Shown here piece after piece: positions 19,601 to 23,856 of a stretch of 64,000 nt of DNA. Position 1 is the stretch's first letter. Each line of letters starts with the position of its first letter. This DNA is from Limnohabitans kasalickyi. Lineage in GTDB: Bacteria; Pseudomonadota; Gammaproteobacteria; Burkholderiales; Burkholderiaceae_C. Made by a program: the position numbers and the translations under genes. The DNA lies in NCBI GenBank assembly GCA_965234325.1, contig OZ248418.1:1-64000 (forward strand), read 5' to 3'. The notes beneath the pieces are model-generated. The model did no database searches and was not told the origin of the DNA. It saw only the letters and a program-made list of their open reading frames with translations.

Positions 19601-20546
19601 GCAAGTGAACTTGGATGACATGTCGACTGGCACCGCCAGGTGGAGCATCAACAGCGATCAGTTCACAGTCCAAGCCAGTGGAAGCAGCGCAGGAGCGCGC
19701 GATGTGCTGATGGATGTGAATTTGGTCAGTGCAACGGCGACAAATATCAGCGTGAGCTCTGCGAGTGGCCAAGTGGCGATGACACCCGATGCCAAGCTTA
19801 ATACGGTGGGGGGGGACTTTGCACTGCGCGCCGCAGGCGATGTCATCGTCGGTGATCTCAATGCGAGCACAGCGGTAGCCAAAAACGTCGGTGGCGTGGC
19901 GTTGGACAGCATGAGTGGCACGATTCGTGCCGCATCCTCAACCACTGGTACGGTGAGTGCGAAGACGGTGTCTTTATTCGGCAACGGGCCTAATCTGAAC
20001 GACCTAGGAACGCAGAAAGCCGTTGTGGTCCAGGCGCAATTCATGCAGGTGTCCGCACCGAGTGGGTCTGTGGTTCGCGATGTGAACGGCAGCGGCGACA
20101 TTTTCTATACCTTGATCAAACGCAATGCCTATTTCCGTCAGGCGACGATTTTGGGGAGTGCGCCCTCACAGGTGGTGATGGCAAAGACACAGGTTAGCGG
20201 TTCGCCTGAGCAAGTGATTGCCAAAATCGAAACTGGGTATAGCAGTTATGTCGCATTGCGCAATGCAGCAGCCCTGAATCCAACGGTTAACGTGGTGTCG
20301 ACGTCTCCATTGAACGCTTCGAATGCGATCGCCGGGGCGATGTCGGTGTCGTCTGTGGCCAGTCCTTTCATGGCATCGGTTCAAGCCAACGAGTTCAATA
20401 GCAGCGATTTGTTGTCAGATTTGAGCTATGGCATGACGACAAGCAATGCTGCGCCTTCTGATATCCAGATCAACACACCCGTGAATTGGTCAACCGGCTT
20501 GCCAATTGTGAATAACCTGCTGCAGCTAGAGGTAAATCCTAGTTAA
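4653..20546 (+). CDS. Giant LEPR-XLL-type repeat protein B (5297 aa)
   Basis: The ATG at 4653 is preferred to a TTG at 4629 that overlaps the previous stop codon. Layout by residue: 26-37 is a LEPR-XLL-type motif (LDPLEQRTLLSA); about 150-300 is a segment with EEIGHGID and SPGDEGELFA, resembling degenerate zincin domains; about 300-880 is an irregular beta-solenoid-like region; about 890-3490 is some 10 copies of a 243-residue repeat; then duplicated 143- and 401-residue units; the last ~765 residues match the end of giant A and contain DLLSDLSYGM. No cysteine, RTX repeats or TPS/ESPR signal was seen, and there is no ordinary Sec signal peptide. LEPR-XLL motifs mark the N-termini of very large proteins in Planctomycetes and Proteobacteria. 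The export genes that follow suggest this is the system's cargo. A surface or matrix adhesin is the likely role, by inference. Confidence 0.88.
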   Translation: MKTARFTPSASGQSSRLTASNSRFRLDPLEQRTLLSASSLAVLVDAFVVQDETLAQAQSTAIADAVVSAYAATAVQTSSSSDPATSVLNVGAGLQQAQGSAVTMRGVSVVGSVSMDASVEGSVTGMSIAFDEAWSKVRQALAVQPVDAWFGFFPGTDATLTADWSTRATAAVNLVGTEPLPWHVVAVPGSVLGQAYAAFAVQGDAGEPTILVNQDRISSLTSQRDLVAVLVEEIGHGIDYLMNGEHDSPGDEGELFAAHIMGAALTADARARILTEDDSTQIQWQGRTVRVEQSLTVSGTTTDSNGRYMADDTVIVSGDATVTTSGAGLMVGITPNFSTLDGNNGTDSLTLKTHGNVVINALVGSVDPLNGLTITTDATVYPTNVTFASSITLDGPLDITSSGTVRFSGDVTLLSGSLTIRGASNIIFEGSVNVAGGNITLEGDEIDLSASRIFRSIGATLTLRPTTVNLDIDVGDPYAQTQLNRLNLTNAELNSIANGQFAKVIIGSVGGDGHAAATSGTVRFGGNQTANQFTFESDLDVYAGSIRVEDIQGNTGVGGAAFIVGGALKLDARNNIVLYNAVDAKTVSGGVETFKAVTLYAATGAIQQLNQVSNLGGDGVSSEPLRGSTLTARAVTGITLFATEFSTVTLLNEGATGNITLQETANGGALAVLSALQSHASAVGNIDISTLGGNLTVDATGSGVRSASTINSSITLRAKANLVLNQSLTSLDTIKLVAVDGSISQAASQSISSTRLLLQAATGVGTSAQVLQTQVQQMRALVTTSGGLFVAEQDGLVLDAKLSSDVASPVDAWDLMGTEFGLKVAGNLALQVLNGTLTANGTIQALAVSGVAAQAGNVRLQTSKALVSPAVSSVLTVNAALSAEGHVSVLSDSDVVLTATGDIALTTAGKTLDIEASTGALTMQISGTDEAVIQTNAGNVRLSAATASKNVTLGQVDTRSAADRAASQLSGQATWGSVSIIAGGSVLDTADSGVTDATDIYAANLRLNAGANVGLLGATPNVLEIEAAKLSAVSLAGVVGVTDSSALEVGQVAAFTWNRVQADGNTAAGTADVLQSGISAANGSVAVTAVGALSVTQAIALTGTSALGNLLLQGADTGVSVTAALTTVGGSVSVVAAAGDVILGATGDITTTGSGTVDIQATAGAVVMQLSGTNEAVIQTDTGNVRLSAATAGKNVTVGLIDTRSAAERATPALTNQATWGAVSVTAGGSVLDADSNGATDIYASNLRVNAGAGVGVLGTTPNALDVEVQTLSAVAAAGAVGVTDASDLTVGTTAAISLSRVKADGTMDTTVLTDAAQSGVSAANGSVAITATGALSVTQAVALTGTTTVGNVLLQGAGTGVSVTAGVSTAGGSVSLVATAGDVTLGATGDITVAGSGTVDVQAAQAVSQGNVITAGGNVGVKATAGNVTLGQITSSAGKVAIQAGGSVVDGDSAIDVTALGLYVSTGSTSAIGSSSDALDTAVGTLSLSVGSGGAFISESNGLDTGNVSVVVNRVGTSGVATAQTAVATSGAGVQSTGALVVDVLAGDLTVKDGSTALGIQASGNLRLSAAGALSIQSSVTSAGNLSVVATAGDVTLAAAGDITLSTAGKSVDIEATAGAVVMQLSGTNEAVIQTNAGNVRLSAATAAKNVTLGQIDTRSAADRTASALTGQTTWGAVSVTAGGSVLDADSNGATDIYASNLRVNAGAGVGVLGTTPNALEVEVQTLSAAAAAGAVGVADVSGLEVGTTSAISLSRVKADGTMDTTVLTDAAQSGVSAANGSVAITATGALSVTQAVALTGTTTVGNVLLQGAGAGVSVTAGVSTAGGSVSLVATAGDVTLGATGDITVAGAGTVDVQATAGAVTMQVSGTDESVIQTNAGNVRMSAATAAKNVTVGQIDTRSAADRTASALTGQATWGAVSVSAGGSVLDTNDSNATDIYASNLRVNAGAGVGVLGTTPNALDVEVQTLSAVAAAGAVGVTDASDLTVGTTTAISLSRVKADGTMDTTVLTDAAQSGLSAANGSVAITATGALSVTQAVALTGTTTVGNVLLQGAGAGVSVTAGVSTAGGSVSLVATAGDVTLGATGDITVAGSGTVDVQATAGAVTMQVSGTDEAVIQTNAGNVRVIASTAGKNVTVGQIDTRSSLNRTASVLTNQTTWGAVSVTAGGSVLDADSNGATDIYASNLRMNAGAGLGVLGTTPNALEVEVQTLSAVAAAGAVGVTDASDLTVGTTTAISLSRVKADGTMDTTVLTDAAQSGVSAANGSVAITATGALSVTQAVALTGTTTVGNVLLQGAGTGVSVTAGVSTAGGSVSLVATAGDVTLGATGDITVAGAGTVDIESTAGAVTMQISGADKNVIQSNGGKVRVSAATAGKDVTLGLIDTRTTADRSTSGITGQGGWGSVSLIAGGAVTDGDTNGATDVYAFALRVKAGTGIGSLASSANPLDLEVLLLSTFSTTGAVAIADASNLALDTVSLSISRVTASGVLSQTATADASQGGVSTSNGSVVVIANGQLQLNQPLAVAGTSGSVLLKSTTAGVEVSAASTVAAGSMTVLGGGGDVVFTATGDITLAQAGQGVDVESTTGVVRMSTTFTDKTVIKTNAGNVRVSAAAPTKNLTLGLVDARSNSDRAAVTLTDQSNWGAVSLIAGGSVLDTSTEGTTGNAGVDVYASGLRINAGAAVGVLGNSLNVLEVEVQTLSVAAQAGVVGIKAMNSVNIGTTSSVSFSRIQADGTLGVASSDAAQSGISAANGSVVLTATRDLTVNQSIQLTGTSTLGNLYLQGADAGVILNAGVSTSGGVVSVVATTGDVTLGSSGAITTTGSGTVEVQATTGAVTMQVNGTNKALIQTDTGNVRLTAATPAKNVTLGLIDTRSAADRAASILTGQATWGAVSLTAGGSVLDTNDSNATDIYASNLRLNAGEGLGSPSNSTNALELEVQKLSAVAGNGAIYLADGSALEVGTTSAVSLSRLQTTGLLGTATSDAAQSGVSAVNGSVAITAAGALSVTQAVALTGTTTVGNVLLQGAGAGVSVTAGVSTAGGSVSLVATAGDVTLGATGDITVAGSGTVDVQATAGAVTMQVSGTDEAVIQTNAGNVRVSAATAGKNVTVGLIDTRIAAERATPALTGQATWGAVSVTAGGSVLDADSSGATDIYASNLRLNAGAGVGVLGTTPNALDVEVQTLSAVAAAGAVGVTDASDLTVGTTTAISLSRVKADGTMDTTVLTDAAQSGVSAANGSVAITATGALSVTQAVALTGTTTVGNVLLQGAGAGVSVTAGVSTAGGSVSLVATAGDVTLGATGDITVAGAGTVDVQATAGAVTMLVNGTDESVIQTNAGNVRVSAATAAKNVTVGLIDTRSAANRSASALTNQATWGAVSVSAGGSVLDTDDSNATDIYASNLRVNAGAGVGVLGTTPNALDVEVQTLSAVAAVGAVGVTDASDLTVGTTTAISLSRVKADGTMDTTVLTDAAQSGVSAASGSVAITAANTLTVSQGTIISANGNVNVQATSGNVSVGEINSSAGVVTIQAGGSVVDGDSAIDVTALGLVITTGSAGAIGSSTDALETAVNTLTLSVGSGGAFISESNGLETTGLQTTGAGALVVNVLAGDLTVKDGSTAVGIQVSGTLGLSAAGAVSIQTSVMSVGNVSVQATTGNVSVGEINSSAGVVTIQAGGSVVDGDSATDVTALGLVITTGSAGAIGSSTDALETSVNTLTLSVGSGGAFISESNGLETTGLQTTGAGALVVNVLAGDLTVKDGSTAVGIQASGTLGLSAAGAVSIQSSVTTAGNLSVVAAAGDVTMTAAGDITLTGTGTVDMQAAQAITMVNAGAGGSSNETIITTSGNVSLKASAGNVTLGQIISSAGRVAIQAGGSVIDGDSTLDVSALGLWMSAGSAAGSNSDPLETSLDTLSTSAGSGGIYLKEVDGLTIGDVQVSINRMDADGVFQAQTVATGNKITTTSVMGLQTGGTLLAQDANSSIEAASLVLKTSGDVGSSAQAITTQLGQLAVNATGSVYLNNTVGLQVSALNLGSAYNVSGIQAGGSLVLQVGSQASVDLQINAALQATGDVRLSATGSVLSGQVSALDVTASGLSITTGNAGGAGRADHYLETQVNSLSVSAGSAGAYINEADGLDIKGLQTTGAGALVVNVLAGDLTVKDGSTALGIQASGTLGLSAAGAVSIQSSVTTAGNLSVVAAAGDVTMTAAGDITLTGTGTVDMQAAQAITMVNAGAGGSSNETIITTSGNVSLKASAGNVTLGQIISSAGRVAIQAGGSVIDGDSTLDVSALGLWMSAGSAAGSNSDPLETSLDTLSTSAGSGGIYLKEVDGLTIGDVQVSINRMDADGVFQAQTVATGNKITTTSVMGLQTGGTLLAQDANSSIEAASLVLKTSGDVGSSAQAITTQLGQLAVNATGSVYLNNTVGLQVSALNLGSAYNVSGIQAGGSLVLQVGSQASVDLQINAALQATGDVRLSATGSVLSGQVSALDVTASGLSITTGNAGGAGRADHYLETQVNSLSVSAGSAGAYINEADSLIIDGVLSASNGGALDVRLKTGNLLLKAGSQVLTTGSGTITLKSDQGSISQEQGGQVRSDSGAVQVTALQKAQMSSVSSVNGDVGVSSTQGAFELPAVAPGEVVDYGGKPVRIKGLDVKIDAPVVSAGGTFEVTSPGQSARMDTITSANAVTVTTVVAGTVVDPTRPFVLGDILTRSNAPTTDLVYIDRNEVGLIGSKSQEKASQLKEIIVGSQAPGQGIWLQSESTANSNPLVFNAPLVLVASGLLVNGTETVGSSVKVIGDIKGRGLTIYGSGSTVTYDGATVEEEGNITIYDSVLVNQNTTLTAVGGSITINGRITVKPGVTLTLVADNGTVTLGSGVFNGVTRSGVELQNDTASTSDIATLNIRANHLALAAGVTLDGSQSGQLVLHGGVLDSANSAELTALAAGMVDNSFAALTLGDVESTTTLANDSLLNERVKTVTVLGKQVNLDDMSTGTARWSINSDQFTVQASGSSAGARDVLMDVNLVSATATNISVSSASGQVAMTPDAKLNTVGGDFALRAAGDVIVGDLNASTAVAKNVGGVALDSMSGTIRAASSTTGTVSAKTVSLFGNGPNLNDLGTQKAVVVQAQFMQVSAPSGSVVRDVNGSGDIFYTLIKRNAYFRQATILGSAPSQVVMAKTQVSGSPEQVIAKIETGYSSYVALRNAAALNPTVNVVSTSPLNASNAIAGAMSVSSVASPFMASVQANEFNSSDLLSDLSYGMTTSNAAPSDIQINTPVNWSTGLPIVNNLLQLEVNPS
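7320..15110 (+). repeat. Array of ~10 coding repeats of ~729 bp (243 aa)
   Basis: The phrase encoding SLSRV or a variant recurs near 7815, 8541, 9910, 10638, 11368, 12092, 12832, 13560, 14287 and 15015. Spacing is 724-740 bp, except for one gap of about 1.37 kb, where a second module type is inserted. Each unit contains a TWGAVS-like motif, a DIYASNLR-like motif and an AGDVTLGATGDIT-like motif. The units near 8.3, 9.7, 10.4, 11.1, 14.0 and 14.8 kb are close to identical. Those near 7.5, 11.85, 12.6 and 13.3 kb have diverged, so the array mixes old and recently homogenised copies. Confidence 0.9.
15175..16010 (+). repeat. Tandem duplication of a 429-bp (143 aa) coding unit
   Basis: The stretch starting with a VSVGEINSSAG coding segment at about 15196 is repeated at about 15625 with only scattered base changes. 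Each unit also carries the SGGAFISESNGL, VLAGDLTVKDGS and LGLSAAGAVSIQ segments. The same module type appears in giant A and in the 8.9-9.4 kb insertion within the 243-residue array, so it is a second building block shared by both giants. Confidence 0.85.
15869..18257 (+). repeat. Near-perfect tandem duplication, 1203-bp period (401 aa)
   Basis: The segment from about 15869 recurs from about 17072 with an offset of 1203 bp. About the first 90 bases differ at a few positions. After the LGLSAAGAVSIQ segment the two copies look identical as far as I compared them, up to the codons for AGAYINEAD near 17040 and 18245, where the downstream sequences diverge. Such near-identity over more than 1 kb points to a very recent in-frame duplication or to gene conversion. 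Confidence 0.9.
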
Positions 20547-20633
20547 AAGCAAATTTTGGGCGTTTTACAGCGTTTGATTCAAATAGAATTAGTTGTTGTT
20601 TTTGTTGTTAATAGTGATTTACTAGGAGTTTTG

Positions 20634-21419
20634 ATGTTTGAGAAAATGGTCCCTGTCAATAAAGAGCGTCACGCAAATTTCAAAGTCAAGCCTTCAGCCG
20701 ACTTTGAATTCGCCTCTAAATTTCATATTGCTTATGTGACCATGCACGAGTTTGTTCGTGCGGCTGCAACTTACCCCATTGTTTTCTTGGAAGACAAAGA
20801 AGCTGACGATTTCCGACCTGTGGTGTTGATGGGCTTGGATGCCGGTGAAAACCTGTTCGTGAACGACCAAGGTACTTGGGAGGCTTCGTACGTGCCTGCC
20901 ATGATCCGCCGTTACCCTTTTGCGTTGACCAAAGTGCCAGACGAAGACCGCTATGTGGTGTGTGTGGACGAAGCCAGCGAATTGCTGAGTGAGACCGAAG
21001 GCAATGCCATGTTCGACGAACAAGGTAACCCGACCGAAGTGATTGAAAACGTGCGTCGTTATTTGGCTGAGTTGCAGCAAATGGATCAATTGACCCGCGA
21101 ATTCACCAAATTCTTGGGCGAGCACAACCTGTTGACACCTTTGAACATGCGTGTCAACGCTGCTGATGAAGTCAAAAACATCACCGGCTGCTATGTCATC
21201 AATGAAGAGCGTTTGAACAATTTCTCGGACAACCTGTTCTTAGAAGTTCGTGCCAAACGCTATTTGCCAGCCATTTACGCCCATCTGATTTCCTTGCCTC
21301 AAATTGAGCGCTTGGTGAATTTGAAGAAGGATGCCGTTGCGAATGATGCTGCATCTGATGCCCAAGACGCAGGTAAGTCCACCACAGCTCGCAAACGTCG
21401 CACGACAACTGCCGCCTAA
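20634..21419 (+). CDS. SapC-family protein
   Basis: 261 residues starting at the ATG at 20634, which has an AGGAG five bases upstream; earlier in-frame starts lack one. The N-terminal FEKMVPVN, then YPIVFLED, the central PAMIRRYPFAL and the downstream CVDEASELL are typical of the SapC family (PF07277), first named from the Campylobacter surface-array locus. The biochemical function of SapC is unknown. No signal peptide is visible, so it is probably cytoplasmic. The C-terminal ~30 residues are a low-complexity Ala/Asp/Lys/Arg/Thr tail. It is the first gene after giant B (87 bp gap) and leads the row of export genes. In alphaproteobacteria SapC genes often lie beside hydroxylase-type genes, and two are present here. 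A chaperone or targeting role for the giant proteins is inference. Confidence 0.85.
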   Translation: MFEKMVPVNKERHANFKVKPSADFEFASKFHIAYVTMHEFVRAAATYPIVFLEDKEADDFRPVVLMGLDAGENLFVNDQGTWEASYVPAMIRRYPFALTKVPDEDRYVVCVDEASELLSETEGNAMFDEQGNPTEVIENVRRYLAELQQMDQLTREFTKFLGEHNLLTPLNMRVNAADEVKNITGCYVINEERLNNFSDNLFLEVRAKRYLPAIYAHLISLPQIERLVNLKKDAVANDAASDAQDAGKSTTARKRRTTTAA

Positions 21420-21436
21420 GCCTTCAGGGGCCTTGG

Positions 21437-23008
21437 GTGTTGACTTTGTGGAAGCAACTACCTAGGTTGCGTCTTGTTGTTGGCTGGTCCTGCATGGCAC
21501 TGATATGTGCTGTGCAGGCTGCCGAGCCTGTCGCGGCGTCGTCACAGGCCAATCCAGCCCCAAAATTAATTTTAAATCCCACCAGTTTTGCGCAACTGCT
21601 GTTGATGCGAAGCTTGGAGATTGAGTACAGCCGCTACAGCAAAGAGGTAGCTGATAGGATTTTTGCAGCCGAATCTGCACTGTATGAGTCCGTCATGTAC
21701 GGAAATTTCAGGAAGACGGATACCCAACGTCAACGTACAACGGAAGAGAAAGCGATCACCATGCTTTCCACCAATGATTACGTCTTGTACGAAAATGCAA
21801 AAAGTGCTGAAACTGGCATCAAGCAGTTGTTTCCCACAGGCGCTGAAGTGACCATTGGTACACGCTTGGTTGAGCGATCCAACAACATCATGGCCAAGTA
21901 CAACACAAACTTGGAAGTGACGAGTGCTTTGGTGGTGACTGTGAAGCAGCCCTTACTCAAAGGTGCTGGGGTGACGGTTACCGAGGCAGATAAACGCGTC
22001 GCCGAATATGAGTCGCTGATCACCGCTTGGCAGTCACGCCAGCAGTTGCTCAAAGTATTAAGTGAAGGCTTATCGCTTTTTTGGCAAGCTCAAATGGCCC
22101 ATCAAGTGGCGGGCCTGAGGCTTGAAATGTATAGAACGGCAGAAGCGTTGGTGGCCGATGCGCGCCAACGTGTATTGGCCGGAAAATTACCGCCTCGCTC
22201 CATTCAGGAGTTAGACCGTTTCCGATTAACGCGCCAAGCGGATTGGGTGCGCTATCAGCAAAATTCCAATGAATTGCAGTCTCGCATTCTGACCCAACTT
22301 AACTATCGCCGCGTTGATATTGCGGGCATCGAGTTGCAACCGCACTCGGTTGAGCCTTTGGCTCAAATGGCTCCTGCGGATCCCGTTGACTATGCCTTGG
22401 ACAGTTGGGCACCTTTTCAGGTGTCGAGACTGAAAGTCGCGCAAGCCCGTACGCGCTTGGCTTATGCTGCGAACCAGCGTTTGCCATCGCTTGATCTTCA
22501 ATACTCTTATTCTTCCAATGGTTTGGCGGAGTCCTTCAGACCATCCGCAAGTTTGGTGAAGCAAAACACTTACCCAGACTGGTGGGTCGGTTTCAATTTT
22601 GAAATGCCTTTGTCTGGCAATGAAAAGGCAAAAGCCCAGTTTCAAGCCCAAAATTTGCGCGTGGCGCAAGCAGAAACAGAACTGTCAGCCGTCAGACTTT
22701 CTTTAGAAAATGATTTGTTTTCTAAGCGCAGTGAGATTGAGAGTACACGCAAAGAGGTCGAAATTTTCCAAGCCGATGTTCAGCTCAAAACAGCACTTCG
22801 AAAATCGGAGCAACTGCGGTTTGAGGCGGGTCTGGGTTTGGTCAGTGGTTTGATTCAGTCAGACCAAGATTTATTAGAGGCACGCATTCGATTGTTGGAT
22901 GCCAATGGTCGTCTTCAAATCGCAAGGCTAGCCTTGTCGCTGGCGGATGGCACGTTGCTGGAAACACACCATGTGGAGGCGGTGCTGCCTCCCACTACTT
23001 TGCAATAA
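21437..23008 (+). CDS. TolC-family outer-membrane channel protein
   Basis: 523 residues from a GTG at 21437 with CAGGGG upstream. A signal peptide is visible (basic start, hydrophobic core, cleavage near VQA-AEP, about residue 28). The rest is long amphipathic helices typical of TolC/OEP proteins, with two half-repeats. Features include VKQPLLKGAG in the first half, and SLDLQYSYSSNG followed by a helical stretch ending in LRFEAGLGLVSGLIQSDQDL in the second. These proteins form the trimeric outer-membrane and periplasmic tunnel in type I secretion and efflux. It starts 17 bp after sapC and ends 2 bp before the adaptor gene, so it is expected to be the exit duct of this system. Confidence 0.88.
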   Translation: MLTLWKQLPRLRLVVGWSCMALICAVQAAEPVAASSQANPAPKLILNPTSFAQLLLMRSLEIEYSRYSKEVADRIFAAESALYESVMYGNFRKTDTQRQRTTEEKAITMLSTNDYVLYENAKSAETGIKQLFPTGAEVTIGTRLVERSNNIMAKYNTNLEVTSALVVTVKQPLLKGAGVTVTEADKRVAEYESLITAWQSRQQLLKVLSEGLSLFWQAQMAHQVAGLRLEMYRTAEALVADARQRVLAGKLPPRSIQELDRFRLTRQADWVRYQQNSNELQSRILTQLNYRRVDIAGIELQPHSVEPLAQMAPADPVDYALDSWAPFQVSRLKVAQARTRLAYAANQRLPSLDLQYSYSSNGLAESFRPSASLVKQNTYPDWWVGFNFEMPLSGNEKAKAQFQAQNLRVAQAETELSAVRLSLENDLFSKRSEIESTRKEVEIFQADVQLKTALRKSEQLRFEAGLGLVSGLIQSDQDLLEARIRLLDANGRLQIARLALSLADGTLLETHHVEAVLPPTTLQ

Positions 23009-23010
23009 CC

Positions 23011-23844
23011 ATGAAATACGTTTGTCATTTGTCTTGGTTTCACCGGGTTTTGCTTGTTTGCTTGTGTATGTTTGGCACGCATGTCAAGGCGCAAGATTAT
23101 GTGGGGCTTGTGTATTCAGAGCATGACATTCAACTCAGCGCTCCTGTTGTTGGGTTGGTGCAGCGTTTATTGGTGCAACCTGGTGATCGGGTCTCATCTG
23201 GGCAGGCTTTGATTGAGCTTGAAGACAGCGTGCAGCGCATTGAGGTGAGAAGACGTGCTCATGTATTTCAGGACAACAGCGAATATGAGACATCGGTGGA
23301 GCGCTTGGAGTTAGCGTCTAAGTTGTGGAAGATCAGCCAAGAGGTGAGCGCGGCGACGCAATCTGTTTCAGAGGAAGAGTTGATCAAAATGCAGTTGGAA
23401 ATTTCTGCGGCTGCTGGCAAGTTGGTGCAACTGAAAGCACAAAAGAAACGTGAGCAAATTGAAGTGGAGGCGGCCCAAGCAGAATTGGCGTTGCGTACCT
23501 TGCGCGCGCCCGTCGCCGGTGTGGTGACCGATGTCTTATTTGACCCGGGTGAGTGGGCACGGTTGGGTGACGTTGTGCTTAAGATGGCCGACCTTGCGCA
23601 TGTGGAACTGAGGTTGAATGTGCCACCCGCTTTTTCAGCCCGACTGAAAAAAGGCGACAAACTTCAAGGCATGTTTGAGTCATCGAAAAATTCCGTGATG
23701 GGCGTCGTCAAATATGTCTCTCCTGTGGTGGATGCTGCCAGTGGTTTGGTGGACGTGCGTGTGCGCTACCCTAACCCCACTGGCGAGATTCGCCCCGGGC
23801 TGAAGGGCACAGTTCGCCTCGTTAAATCCGCTTCTGCGGGTTAA
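23011..23844 (+). CDS. Periplasmic adaptor (HlyD/RND-type membrane fusion protein)
   Basis: 277 residues. An N-terminal signal sequence ends near VKA-QDY. A first biotinyl-lipoyl-like half (VVGLVQRLLVQPGDRV) follows, then a coiled-coil hairpin of roughly residues 85-165, the second lipoyl half (LRAPVAGVVTDV) and beta-barrel domains ending in GEIRPGLKGTVRLV. It resembles short soluble adaptors of RND-type pumps rather than full HlyD, as it has no cytoplasmic or transmembrane start. It lies directly after the TolC gene and 12 bp before a second, membrane-anchored adaptor. It probably docks the inner-membrane parts to the TolC-like channel. Confidence 0.85.
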   Translation: MKYVCHLSWFHRVLLVCLCMFGTHVKAQDYVGLVYSEHDIQLSAPVVGLVQRLLVQPGDRVSSGQALIELEDSVQRIEVRRRAHVFQDNSEYETSVERLELASKLWKISQEVSAATQSVSEEELIKMQLEISAAAGKLVQLKAQKKREQIEVEAAQAELALRTLRAPVAGVVTDVLFDPGEWARLGDVVLKMADLAHVELRLNVPPAFSARLKKGDKLQGMFESSKNSVMGVVKYVSPVVDAASGLVDVRVRYPNPTGEIRPGLKGTVRLVKSASAG

Positions 23845-23856
23845 CTGAGTTGCACC

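Noticed and set aside
4653..20546. Type Vb/two-partner-secretion haemagglutinin
   Set aside because: No TPS domain or ESPR-type signal is seen at the start of giant B and no TpsB/FhaC transporter lies nearby; channel, adaptors and SecA-like ATPase point to another route.
4653..20546. RTX protein of a classical type I secretion system
   Set aside because: No glycine-aspartate nonapeptide repeats were seen and no ABC transporter gene is in the locus.
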